In this document: piece by piece, positions 39,389 through 50,130 of the stretch
Layout of the letters: each line of letters starts with the position of its first letter
Position numbering within the stretch: position 1 is the stretch's first letter
Origin: Chamaelirium japonicum
Taxonomy: Eukaryota; Streptophyta; Magnoliopsida; Liliales; Melanthiaceae
Length of the DNA: 64,000 nucleotides
Assembly (NCBI GenBank): GCA_947650365.1
Contig: OX393550.1
Coordinates: 53,146,879 to 53,210,878 of the forward strand
Direction of reading: 5' to 3'
The notes under the pieces: generated by a model
Told to the model about the DNA's origin: nothing
Databases searched by the model: none
The model's input: only the letters and a program-made list of their open reading frames with translations
Program-made: the position numbers and the translations under genes

Positions 39389-40156
39389 CTATTTGGAAGA
39401 GGGACCAGCTTCATCTCGTGGCCGCTTTGGAGGAGCAATGTTGATCTTTCGATCTGTTTTAGCCGCAGCAGCCTCACAAGACCTTCCAGCTTGTTGATCA
39501 CCTCGAATGCAGACGATGCCTTCTCCTGTTGCAAACTTGAGAAGTTGGTGATAAGAAGAGGAGATGGCATTGATCTGGTGGAGGAATGGTCGCCCAAGAA
39601 TGGCGTTGTAGCTAGACATTCCTTCGACGATTGCAAACCTCACCGAGACTCGAGTCTCTCGGCTGAGGTCAATGGTAAATCTGGACTCGCCCACCGTGAT
39701 GCTTTGTTCGCCGTTGAAACCAGTGATCACCGTTGGAACGACGTCAAGGCTTTGATACTTATGTCCCAGACGCTTGAAGCAATCCGAGAACATAATGTCG
39801 ATGGAGCTTCCGGTGTCGATGAGGATCCGGTTGACAGTGCTTCCGTCGATGAGGAGTTTCAAGACAAGGGGGTCTCGATGGGGAGTGTGAACTCCTTGAA
39901 GATCTGCGTCATTGAAGACGATAGAGGGCCAAGCCAAACCTTCAATGGGCTTCTCGATCCAAGTGTCTTCCTTGTTTGCCGCAGCACGAACATGGAAGAT
40001 GCGTCGAACTTGTCGATCCACTTCTTTCCCGGTTATTGATTGATTGTGCAATGATCCATGAATGCCAAAGACATTGGCTTTCACAGAGATTGGTTGCCGG
40101 TTGGAGGAGATTTGATGTACCCAACACACTTCTTTCCCCTTTGCAGAGGCTCGGCG
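39389..40156 (-). CDS. Aspartic protease segment of the polyprotein
   Basis: This lies in the gag frame after the TAA at 40157-40159 and ends at TAG 39389-39391. Counting from the ATG at 40129, the retroviral-type aspartic protease active site is ILIDTGSSIDIMF with DTGSS at residues 105-109. The flap-to-C-terminal region has the usual family look, including AILGRPFLHQINAI near residue 180. The last 50 residues are basic and Ala/Pro-rich and form a linker to RT. The active enzyme would be a dimer that matures Gag and Pol. The flanking stops would prevent its synthesis as part of one Gag-Pol chain. Confidence 0.92.
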   Translation of the reverse strand, partial: RRASAKGKEVCWVHQISSNRQPISVKANVFGIHGSLHNQSITGKEVDRQVRRIFHVRAAANKEDTWIEKPIEGLAWPSIVFNDADLQGVHTPHRDPLVLKLLIDGSTVNRILIDTGSSIDIMFSDCFKRLGHKYQSLDVVPTVITGFNGEQSITVGESRFTIDLSRETRVSVRFAIVEGMSSYNAILGRPFLHQINAISSSYHQLLKFATGEGIVCIRGDQQAGRSCEAAAAKTDRKINIAPPKRPRDEAGPSSK

Positions 40157-40384
40157 TTAATCGTGTCCGTCTTTGACGAACTCTTGAAGATGGCCTTCTC
40201 GCAATAGGTCTTCAAGATGGAACTTCAGCTGAAAACACTGATCGGTGGAGTGGCCGTGACTTCGGTGGAAGTCGCAATACACTGTTTTATCAGCTGTAAA
40301 TTTCGAGTTCGGCTGAAGAGGATTGGGCCTCCGAACGAACTCTTCATGTTGAATGCGGTCGAGTATCTGTTCGACCGGCATATT
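40157..40384 (-). pseudogene. Nucleocapsid (zinc knuckle) part of Gag between two stops
   Basis: In frame with the upstream Gag segment, this 75-codon piece lies between TGA 40385-40387 and TAA 40157-40159. It holds a zinc-knuckle-like motif, CDFHRSHGHSTDQC, that is C-x2-H-x4-H-x4-C with His in place of the second Cys of the usual CCHC form. The following FQLKFHLEDLLREGHLQEF is typical of what follows the knuckle in plant Tat/Athila-like Gag proteins. It would bind the element's RNA. As the stops stand, it is separated from capsid on one side and protease on the other. Confidence 0.88.
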
Positions 40385-41857
40385 TCACTCGGTGAAAGTG
40401 GTCTTCGTTGGAGATCGACGCCCATCATTCTTTGATCGTTTGTTGGCTGGAGGGGCTACTGCCTCAGCGTTGTGAGCCTTGGCGGCATACTTGGGAGCTT
40501 CTCTCTCCGCAGGCCTTCGTTTTGTTTCTCGCCCTTTACGAGCGACTTGATCATCTTCGACCTCAATCTCTCTCTGGATTCGATCGAACATAGCACCCAG
40601 AGAAGGAGGGGGATTGCGGATGAAGTCGTTGTAGATGTGTAGATCGAAGCGGAGAGCGTTCTGGAAAGCCAACATAATGGCTTCATCATCCAGATGTCTT
40701 CCAGAGAGGGCAGCATGCTCGTTGCGAAACCTCCTAGTGAAACTTCGGAGAGTCTCGTCAGCACCCATCCTTAGCCGATATAGAGAGTCGAGCTTCTTCT
40801 CGGGCTTTAGATTGAGCTGATAATGCTGCACGAAGAGTTTAGCTAAAACATCGAACTGGGTAATGGACCCAGCTCGGAGATTGTGATACCAATCGAGCGA
40901 CGGCTCATCGAGACTTCCTGCGAAGGTGCGGCAGAGCACATTGTTTTCTTCTTCGTGCGGCGTTAAAGCTTGCTTGAATGCGAGAATGTGGAGAGTAGGA
41001 TCTCCTCGGATGCAGTTGAATTTGGGGAGGACAGGAGTTCTCCATCCCCTTGGAAATGTTGTCTGAAAGAGACTTTGATGTAGAGGCCCGGCAGAAGAAT
41101 AGCCATCCCTGCGACCATGTCCTCGACCTAGAGGTGGGTCAAGAGGCAAGATCGCAAGGTCTTGCTCAGGCATTGAAGTATCTGCCGGTTGAAGTCGATG
41201 TCGGAGGTCCGATCCAAGCCCACGCTGAAGTGGGATGGAAGGAGAAACTCGACTTTTTGAAGGAGCGCCTTTCATCTGATGCCTCCTTGGTATATTGAGC
41301 TTCGTAGGTATCCTCTTGTCGCAGTTGCGGCCAGAAGAAGATTGGGATGACTCATCTTCGAGGCGATTCCAAACACTCTGCTTCCAGGGGGCAGCAGAGG
41401 GGGTTGGGTCGCGTCGGATTCTCTCGAGGGCAGCAGTGCCCATTGACCTCCGTTGCTCGGAGTGAATTGAATATCGAGAAAGATCGACTCTCTCAGTTGT
41501 GGAGGGGATCGGAAGAGCGATTCCAGCCTCAGAAGCTGCCCTTTTAAGTGCATCCCTCTCGGCGATGAGGGTGGCGTTCTGCTTTGCCAATTGGAGCAGC
41601 TGGAAGTCGATCGCAGAGATTTGGTAGGTCGATGGAGGGTCTTCAGCAGGAGCGGGTGTTGTTTGCCCAATCGACTGTCGTGCGGGGTGGGCGATAGGTC
41701 GATCGACAGATTTGCCACTCCCGGAACGAACCCCCATCTCGGGGACAGCAAGGGGTTGTCCGAAGTTGAGCCTTTGACTCATTGAACGAGTCTCAGGACG
41801 AGCTTGTTGTTGAATGTTACTTCCTTCTGGTTGACCTTGATGTTTTGTCCTCGCCAT
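40385..41857 (-). CDS. gag: Gag (matrix/capsid part), 490 codons before a premature stop
   Basis: The start ATG is at 41857, 135 bases past the primer binding site, and begins MARTKHQGQPEG. Residues 1-75 are polar and probably disordered, and 79-112 look like a short coiled coil (FQLLQLAKQNATLIAERDAL). The retrotransposon Gag capsid domain spans about 272-432, including LPKFNCIRGDPTLHILAFKQ, the LDWYHNL motif and a basic helix with SFTRRFRNEHAAL. The tail from 440 is basic. TGA at 40385-40387 ends the frame before the zinc knuckle, which continues in the same frame. Gag would assemble cytoplasmic particles around element RNA. A Gag lacking the knuckle would package poorly, an inference. Confidence 0.93.
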   Translation of the reverse strand: MARTKHQGQPEGSNIQQQARPETRSMSQRLNFGQPLAVPEMGVRSGSGKSVDRPIAHPARQSIGQTTPAPAEDPPSTYQISAIDFQLLQLAKQNATLIAERDALKRAASEAGIALPIPSTTERVDLSRYSIHSEQRRSMGTAALERIRRDPTPSAAPWKQSVWNRLEDESSQSSSGRNCDKRIPTKLNIPRRHQMKGAPSKSRVSPSIPLQRGLGSDLRHRLQPADTSMPEQDLAILPLDPPLGRGHGRRDGYSSAGPLHQSLFQTTFPRGWRTPVLPKFNCIRGDPTLHILAFKQALTPHEEENNVLCRTFAGSLDEPSLDWYHNLRAGSITQFDVLAKLFVQHYQLNLKPEKKLDSLYRLRMGADETLRSFTRRFRNEHAALSGRHLDDEAIMLAFQNALRFDLHIYNDFIRNPPPSLGAMFDRIQREIEVEDDQVARKGRETKRRPAEREAPKYAAKAHNAEAVAPPANKRSKNDGRRSPTKTTFTE

Positions 41858-41991
41858 TCAGAGAGCGAAAGGTGCAACGAGAGTGCCGTTCAGTTGTCTG
41901 ATCAACCGAGAGGGCGAGGAAGTTTGACTATCAAGATCGGTTGTAGGTTCAACCGATCAAGTAGTAGCGGAGAGTTGGACTTTTTGATCGG
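41858..41991 (-). other. Untranslated leader between PBS and gag
   Basis: This is about 135 bases between the primer binding site and the gag start codon, in element orientation the 5' untranslated region. It would contain packaging signals, but I cannot identify one by eye. Confidence 0.6.
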
Positions 41992-42009
41992 ATCCCACAG
42001 ACGGCGCCA
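41992..42009 (-). promoter_or_regulatory. Primer binding site
   Basis: On minus, three bases (GTT) after the end of the 5' LTR, the sequence reads TGGCGCCGTCTGTGGGAT. TGGCGCCG matches the complement of the 3' end of plant tRNA-Asp, the primer type I associate with several plant Ty3/gypsy lineages. Matching beyond the first nine bases looks partial, so the tRNA identity is tentative, but the position and the TGG start fit a PBS well. Confidence 0.75.
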
Positions 42010-42395
42010 AACTGTGGGGGATAATCTTCGTGCCGACCCGAAGACTCTCGCAGCACCAGTCAATTGAAGGTTCGAGTTGAAGATCGTTGATCGATCTGTC
42101 AATTGGAGTTGAAGTTACCTCTTTCGATATGTAAACAGAGAGGCAATCAGAGAGAGTTTGACACAAGAGATTGATCTCGGAGTTCAGCCGAAGCCTACGT
42201 CTCCGTGCTATAGGGAGCAACCCGAATTCACTAACACTTATGCTGGAGTGATCTCGACAGGCCGAGTATCACTGTAAACACTGATCTCTTCGAGAGAAAA
42301 AGAAGATCAAAGAGAGGTGGAAGATGGGAAGTTGGAAGTCTCAGAGCTCTGGTTTTAGAACTGAGAATTCGATCCTTTTACATTCGAAGGCTCTG

Positions 42396-42405
42396 CTATT
42401 TATAG
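42396..42405 (-). promoter_or_regulatory. TATA box of the 5' LTR
   Basis: Minus-strand CTATAAATAG lies about 384 bases before the LTR's downstream end. This is the likely core promoter for the gag-pol transcript, with initiation expected some 25-35 bases further left. It is unchanged relative to the other LTR. Confidence 0.7.
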
Positions 42406-42531
42406 GATTCCCGGGGAGGAATTCCGGGGCAAATGGCGGTTTTCTGCTGTCGTATCTGGGGATTCTCCAGGTAAAGCTAGCGGGCCCAGCCATCGTCTTC
42501 TGGGGGATTCCACAGGCTCGTGGACCTTCCG

Positions 42532-42695
42532 GGTAGGGCCGGTGGGTCCCGCGGTGGTCCTCGTGGGCCTACCAGGCAGGGCCGGTGGGTCCCGTGGTAG
42601 TCTTCGTGGGCCTACCAGGCAGGGCCGGTGGGTCCCGTGGTAGTCTTCGTGGGCCCACCAGGCAGGGCCGGTGGGTCCCGCGGTAGTTGGTAAAC
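42532..42695. repeat. 43-bp GC-rich tandem repeats in the 5' LTR
   Basis: Same array as in the other LTR, with units at 42532, 42575, 42618 and 42661. The copy number is equal in both LTRs, so no units were gained or lost since insertion. The first unit has GGTAGGG where the other LTR has GGCAGGG. Confidence 0.9.
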
Positions 42696-42718
42696 TTCTG
42701 CCAAAATTTGCACCCACA

Positions 42719-42723
42719 CGATC
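42719..42723. repeat. Target site duplication, right copy (CGATC)
   Basis: CGATC directly follows the LTR's terminal CA and matches 30918-30922 exactly. The sequence then continues with CATTCTAATT, completing the interrupted satellite unit. Confidence 0.97.
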
Positions 42724-45700
42724 CATTCTAATTCATTCATACAATCCATTCTAATTCATTCCATACGATCCATTTTAATTCACTCATACGATCTATTCTT
42801 TCATACAATCCATTCTAATTCTTTCGTGCGAATGAATTAGAATGGATACCTTTGTGCATATGAATTAGAATGGATCGTACGAATGAATTAGAATGGATCA
42901 TATTAATGAATTAGAATGGATTGTACGAATGAATTAGAATGGATACATTCGTGCGAATGAATTTGAATGGATCGTGCGAATCAATTAGACTGGATCGTGC
43001 GAATGAATAAGAATAGATCATACGAATGAATTAGAATGGATCGTACGAATTAATTAGAATGGATACATTCGTGCGAATAAATTAGAATGGATTGTATGAA
43101 TGAATTAGAATGGATCGTATGAATGAATTAGAATGGATCATACGAATTAATTAGAATGGATCAAAGGAATGAATTAGAATGGATCGTACGAATGAATTAG
43201 AATAGATCGTGCGAATGAATTAGAATGGATCGTATGAATGAATTAGAATGGATACATTTGTGCGAATGAATTAGAATGGATCGTACGAATGAATTAGAAT
43301 AGATCGTGTGAATGAATTAGAATGGATCGTACGAATGAATTAGAATGGATCGTACGAATGAATTAGAATGGATCGTGTGAAAGAATTAGAATGGTTCGTA
43401 CGAATGAATTAGAATGGATCGTGCGAATGAATTAGAATGGATCGTATGAATGAATTAGAATAGATTTTGTGAATGAATTAGAACTGATCGTACGAATGAA
43501 TTAGAATGGATCGTACGAATGAATTAGAATGGATACATTTGTGCGAATGAATTAGAATGGATCGTACGAATGAATTAGAATGGATCGTATGAATGAATTA
43601 GAATGGATACATTCGTGTGAATGAATTAGAATGGATCGTGCGAATCCATTAGACTGGATCGTGCGAATGAATAAGAATGGATCATACGAATGAATTAGAA
43701 TGGATCGTACGAATTAATTAGAATGGATACATTCGTGCGAATGAATTAGAATGGATTGTATGAATGAATTAGAATGGATCGTACGAATGAATTAGAATGG
43801 ATCATACGAATTAATTAGAATGGATCATACGAATGAATTAGAATGGATCGTACGAATGAATTAGAATGGATCGTACGAATGAACTAGAATGGATCGTACG
43901 AATGAAATAGAATAGATTGTACGAATGAATTAGAATGGATTCGTATGAATGAATTAGAATGGATACATTCGTGCGAATGAATTAGAATGGATACATTTGT
44001 GCGAAAGAATTAGAATAGATCGTATGAATGAATTAGAATGGATCCTATGAATGAATTAGAATGGATCGCGCGAATGAATTAGAATGGATCGTACGAATGA
44101 ATTAGAATGGATCGTGCTAATGAATTAGAATTGATCGAACGAATGAATTAGCATGGATCGTACTAATGAATTAGAATGGATCGTACGAATGAATTAGAAT
44201 GGATCAAATGAATGAATTATAATGGTTACATTCATGCGAATGAATTAGAATGGATCATACGAATGTATTAGAATGGATCATACGAATGGATTAGAATGGA
44301 TACATTCGAGCGAATGAATTAGAATGGATCGTACGGAATGAATTAGAATGGATTGTATGAATGAATTAGAATTGATACATTTGTGCGAATGAATTAGAAT
44401 GGATCGTGCGAATGAATTAGAATGGATTCGTACGAATGAATTAGAATGGATACATTCGTGCGAATGAATTAGAATGGATAGTACCAATGAGTAAGAATGG
44501 ATCGTACGAATGAAATAGAATGGATCGTACGAATGAATTAGAATGGATCGTACGGAATGAATTAGAATGGATTGTATGAATGAATTAGAATGGATCGTAC
44601 GAATGAATTAGAATGGATCATATGAATTAATTAGAATGGATCATACGAATGAATTAGAATAGATCGTACGAATGGATTAGAATGGATTGTACCAATGAGT
44701 AAGAATGGATCGTGCGAATGAATTAGAATGGATCGGACGAATGAATTAGAATGGATCGTACGAATGAATTAGAATGGATCATACGAATAAATTAGAATGG
44801 ATACATTCGCCCGAATGAATTAGAATGGATCATACGAATGAGTAAGAATAGATCGTACGAATGAATTAGAATGGATCGTACGAATGAATTAGAATGGATC
44901 GTACGAATGAATTAGAATCGATCATACGAATGAATTAGAATGGATCATACGAATGAGTAAGAATGGATCGTACGAATGAAATAGAATGGATTGTACGAAT
45001 GAATTAGAATGGATTGTACGAATGAATTAGAATGGATCGTGTGAAAGAATTAGAATTAGTATAGATCGTATGAATAAATTAGAATGGATACATTCGTCCG
45101 AATGAATTAGAATGGAGCATAAGAATGAGTAAGAATGGATCGTACGAATGAAATAGAATAGATTGTACAAATGAATTAGAATGGATCCTACGAATGAATT
45201 AGAATGGATTGTGTGAAAGAATTACAATGGATTGTATGAATAAATTAGAATGGATCGTATGAATGAATTAGAATGGATCGTGCGAATGAATTCGAATGGA
45301 TCGTACGAATTCATTCTAATTCATTCATACAATCCATTCTAATTCTTTCACACGATCTATTCTAATTCATTCGTAGGATCCATTCTAATTCATTCGTACA
45401 ATCTATTCTATTTCATTCGTACGATCCATTCTTACTCATTCGTATGATCTATTCTAATTCATTCGGACGAATGTATCCATTCTAATTTATTCGTACGATC
45501 CATTCTAATTCATTCGTACGATCCATTCTAATTCATTCGTACGATCCATTCTAATTCATTCGTACGATCCTTTCTAATTAATTCGTATGATCCATTCTAA
45601 TTCATTCGTACGATCCATTCTAATTCATTCATACAATCCATTCTAATTCATTCGCACGAATATATCCATTCTAATTAATTCGTACGATCCATTCTAATTC

Positions 45701-46250
45701 ATTTGTATGATCCATTCTAATTCATTCGTACGATCCATTCTAATTCATTCGCACGATCTGTTCTTATTCATTCCCACAATCCATTCTAAACCATTCATAC
45801 GATCCATTCTAATTTATTCGTACGATCCATTCTAATTCATTCGTAAGATCCATTCTAATTCATTCGTACGATCCATTCTAATTTATTCGTACGATCCATT
45901 CTAATTCATTCGCACGAATGTATCCATTCTAGTTCATTCGTACGATCCATTCTAATTCATTCGTACGATCCATTCTAATTCATTCGCACGATCCATTCTA
46001 ATTCATTCGTACGATCCATTCTAATTCATTCGCACGAATGTATCCATTCTAATTCATTCGTACATACGATCCATTCTAATTCATTCGTACGATCCATTCT
46101 AATTCATTCGCACGATCTGTTCTTATTCATTCGCACAATCCATTCTAATTCATTCGCACGAATGTATCCATTCTAATTCATTCGTACGATCCATTCTAAT
46201 TCATATGCACAAAGGAATCCATTCTAATTCATTCGTACGATCCATTCTAA
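42724..46250. repeat. Satellite array right of the retrotransposon
   Basis: Forward units continue to about 42825, then a long reverse block runs to about 45308, then forward to about 46254. From 42826 it is the partner of the segment beginning at 24991, with anchor words matching at offsets of 17818, then 17082, then 17286. The 736-bp fall in offset means a block present near 25.3-26.0 kb is missing here. Similarity continues to about 46950. No gene is seen. Short open frames, for example on minus near 44278-44487, are repeat translations. Confidence 0.9.
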
Positions 46251-48267
46251 TTCAGGATCATACGAATGAATTAGAATAGATACATTCGTGCGAATGAATT
46301 AGAATGGATCATACGAATGACTAAGAATGGATCGTACGAATGAAATAGAATAGATTGTACGAATGAATTAGAATGGATCCTACGAATGAATTAGAATGGA
46401 TCGTGTGAAAGAATTAGAATGGATTGTATGAATGAATTAGAATGGATCGTACGAATGAATTAGAATGGATCGTACGAATGAATTAGAATGGATACATTCA
46501 TGCGAATGAATTAGAATTGATCGAACGAATGAATTAGAATGGATCGTGCGAATGAATTAGAATGGATCGTACGAATGAATTAGAATGGATCGTACGAATG
46601 AACTAGAATGGATACATTCGTGCGAATGAATTAGAATGGATCGTACGAATGAATTAGAATGGATCGTACGAATGAATTAGAATGGATCTTACGAATGAAT
46701 TAGAATGGATCGTACGAATGAATTAGAATGGATCGTACGAATGAATTAGAATGGATACATTCGTGCGAATGAATTAGAATGGATCGGACTAATGAATTAG
46801 AATGGATCGTACGAATGAATTAGAATGGATCGTACGAATGAATTAGAATGGATCGTATGAATAAATTAGAATGGATACATTCTTCCGAATGAATTAGAAT
46901 GGATCATACGAATGAGTAAGAATGGATCGTACGAATGAATCGTGCAAATGAATTAGAATGGATCGTATGAATGTATTAGAATGGATCGTATGAGTGAATT
47001 AGAATTGATCGTACGAATGAATTAGAATGGATTGTATGAATGAATTAGAATAGATCGTACGAATGAATTAGAATGGATCATACGAATTAATTTGAATGGA
47101 TCATACGAATGAATGAGAATGGAACGTACGAATGAATTAGAATGGATCGTGTGAAAGGATTAGAATGGATTGTGTGAATGAATTAGAATGAATTCGTTCG
47201 ATCAATTCTAATTCATTAGCACGATCCATTCTAATTCATTCGTATGATCCATTCTAATCCATTCGCACGATCCATTCTAATTCATTCGTACGATCCATTC
47301 TAATTCTTTCACATGATCCATTCTAATTCATTCGTACGATCCATTCTAATTCATTCGTACGATCTATTCTAATTCATTCGTACGATCCATTCTAATTCAT
47401 TCGTACGATCCATTCTAATTCCTTCGTACGATCCATTCTAATTCATTCATACAATCCATTCTAATTCTTTCACACGATCCATTCTAATTCATTCGTACGA
47501 TCCATTCTAATTCATTCGTCCGAACCATTCTAATTCATTTGCACGAATGTATCCATTCTAAACCATTCATAAGATTCATTCTAATTTATTCGTACAATCC
47601 ATTCTAATTCATTCGTAAGATCCATTCTAATTCATTCGTACGATCCATTCTAATTCATTCGTACGATCCATTCTAATTCATTCGCACGAATGTATCCATT
47701 CTAGTTCATTCGTACGATCCATTCTAATTCATTCGTACGATCCATTCTAATTCATTCGCACGATCCATTCTAAATCATTCGTACGATCCATTCTAATTCA
47801 TTCGCACGAATGTATCCATTCTAATTCATTCGTATATACGATCCATTCTAATTCATTCACACGAATGTATCCATTCTAATTTATTTGTATAATCCATTCT
47901 ATTTCATTCGTACGATCCATTCTTACTCATTCGTATGATCCATTCTAATTCATTCGCACGAATGTATCCATTCTAATTCATTCGTACGATCCATTCTAAT
48001 TCATTCGCACTATCCATTCTAATTCATTCGTACGATCCATTCTAATTCATTCGTATGATCCATTCTAATTTATTCGTTCAAATATATCCATTCTAATTCA
48101 TTCGTACGATCCATTCTAATTCATTCGCACGATCTGTTCTTATTCATTCGCACAATCCATTCTAATTCATTCGCACGAATGTATCCATTCTAATTCATTC
48201 GTACGATCCATTCTAATTCATATGCACAAAGGAATCCATTCTAATTCATTCATACGATCCATTCTAA
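46251..48267. repeat. Satellite 2.0-kb tandem repeat, copy 1
   Basis: It begins at the TTCAGGATCA orientation junction, with a reverse block of about 0.94 kb and then a forward block of about 1.08 kb. The same junction recurs at 48268 (offset 2017). The next junction, AATTCGTTCGATCAATTC, is at 47191 and 49231 (offset 2040, one extra 23-bp unit). The first 700 bases also resemble 28968-29650, so this unit grew out of the larger duplicated segment. Confidence 0.85.
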
Positions 48268-50130
48268 TTCAGGATCATACGAATGAATTAGAATGGATAC
48301 ATTCGTGCGAATGAATTAGAATGGATCATACGAATGACTAAGAATGGATCGTACGAATGAACTAGAATAGATTGTAGGAATGAATTAGAATGGATCCTAC
48401 GAATGAATTAGAATGGATCGTGTGAAAGAATTAGAATGGATTGTATGAATGAATTAGAATGGATCGTACGAATGGATTAGAATGGATCGTACGAATGAAT
48501 TAGAATGGATACATTCATGCGAATGAATTAGAATTGATCGTACGAATGAATTAGAATGGATCGTGTGAATGAATTAGAAGGGATCGTACAAATGAATTAG
48601 AATGGATCGTACGAATGAACTAGAATGGATACATTCGTGCAATTGAATTAGATTGGATCGTACGAATGAATTAGAATGGATCGTACGAATGAATTAGAAT
48701 GGATCTTACGAATGAATTAGAATGGATCGTACGAATGAATTAGAATGGATCGTACGAATGAATTAGAATAGATACATTCGTGCGAATGAATTAGAATGGA
48801 TCGGACGAATGAATTAGAATGGATCGTACGAATGAATTAGAATGGATCGTACGAATGAATTAGAATAGATCGTATGAATAAATTAGAATGGATACATTCG
48901 TCCGAATGAATTAGAATGGATCATATGAATGAGTAAGAATGGATCGTACGAATGAAATAGAATGGATCGTACGAATGAATCATGCAAATGAATTAGAATG
49001 GATCGTATGAATGTATTAGAATAGATCGTATGAGTGAATTAGAATGGATCGTACGATTGAATTAGAATGGATTTTATGAATGAATTAGAATAGATCGTAC
49101 GAATGAATTAGAATGGATCATACGAATTAATTTGAATGGATCATACGAATGAATGAGAATGGAACGTATGAATGAATTAGAATGGATCGTGTGAAAGAAT
49201 TAGAATGGATTGTGTGAATGAATTAGAATGAATTCGTTCGATCAATTCTAATTCATTAGCACGATCCATTCTAATTCATTCGTATGATCCATTCTAATTC
49301 ATTCGCACGATCCATTCTAATTCATTCGTACGATCCATTCTAATTCATTCGTACGATCCATTCTAATTCATTCGTACGATCTATTCTAATTCATTCGTAC
49401 GATCCATTCTAATTCATTCGTACGATCCATTCTAATTCCTTCGTACGATCCATTCTAATTCATTCATACAATCCATTCTAATTCTTTCACACGATCCATT
49501 CTAATTCATTCGTACGATCCATTCTAATTCATTCGTCCGAACCATTCTAATTCATTTGCACGAATGTATCCATTCTAAACCATTCATACGATTCATTCTA
49601 ATTTATTCGTACGATCCATTCTAATTCATTCGTAAGATCCTTTCTAATTCATTCGTACGATCCATTCTAATTCATTCGTATGATCCATTCTAATTCATTC
49701 ACACGAATGTATCCATTCTAGTTCATTCGTACGATCCATTCTAATTCATTCGTACGATCCATTCTAATTCATTCGCACGATCCATTCTAATTCATTCGGA
49801 CGATCCATTCTAATTCATTCGTACGATCCATTCTAATTCATTCGCACGAATGTATCCATTCTAATTCATTCATATATACGATCCATTCTAATTCATTTGT
49901 ATAATCCATTCTATTTCATTCGTACGATCCATTCTTACTCATTCGTATGATCCATTCTAATTCATTCGCACGAATGTATCCATTCTAATTCATTCGTACG
50001 ATCCATTCTAATTCATTCGCACTATCCATTCTAATTCATTCGTACGATCCATTCTAATTCATTCGTATGATCCATTCTAATTTATTCATTCAAATATATC
50101 CATTCTAATTCATTCGTACGATCCATTCTA
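48268..50130. repeat. Satellite 2.0-kb tandem repeat, copy 2
   Basis: This is the second copy of the unit starting at 46251, with the same reverse-then-forward layout (switch at about 49231). Shared rare words such as GAATGACTAAGAATGG near the start confirm the register. Similarity ends near 50130, where the CTGTTCTTATTC word expected from copy 1 is missing. Confidence 0.85.

Larger units (their letters stand above)
30923..42718 (-). mobile_element. Ty3/gypsy LTR retrotransposon, Tat-like, 11.8 kb
   Basis: This is a full-length element of 11,796 bp with its coding strand on minus. In element order it has a 5' LTR (42013-42718), a primer binding site next to it, then gag, protease, reverse transcriptase, RNase H, a second RNase H and integrase in one frame (41857-36008). 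A repeat-bearing spacer, an antisense gene on the plus strand (32583-35323), 119-bp tandem repeats, a polypurine tract and the 3' LTR (30923-31628) follow. The order RT-RNaseH-integrase places it in Ty3/gypsy. The second archaeal-type RNase H, absence of a chromodomain and the extra antisense gene are known traits of the plant Tat lineage. LTRs start TG, end CA, and are flanked by a perfect 5-bp duplication. Four in-frame stops in gag-pol suggest it can no longer move by itself. Confidence 0.96.
42013..42718 (-). repeat. 5' LTR (right end on + strand)
   Basis: This LTR is 706 bp and pairs gap-free with the LTR at 30923-31628, 10 differences by eye (1.4%). It lies upstream of gag in element orientation, so it carries the active promoter. 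It has the same TG...CA ends, TATA box and 43-bp repeats as the other copy. At substitution rates commonly assumed for plant LTRs (about 0.7-1.3 per site per hundred million years) this gives roughly half a million to one million years since insertion. Confidence 0.97.

Noticed and set aside
39386..40039. 217-codon open frame on plus opposite the protease
   Set aside because: It is a shadow of the protease/linker frame on the other strand, with no recognisable domain. The minus-strand reading has the DTGSS active site.
30923..42718. Near-equality of the element's length (11,796 bp) and the higher-order repeat offset (up to 11,810)
   Set aside because: The satellite copies A and B contain no retrotransposon sequence and the offset itself varies from 11,571 to 11,810, so the similarity is coincidence.
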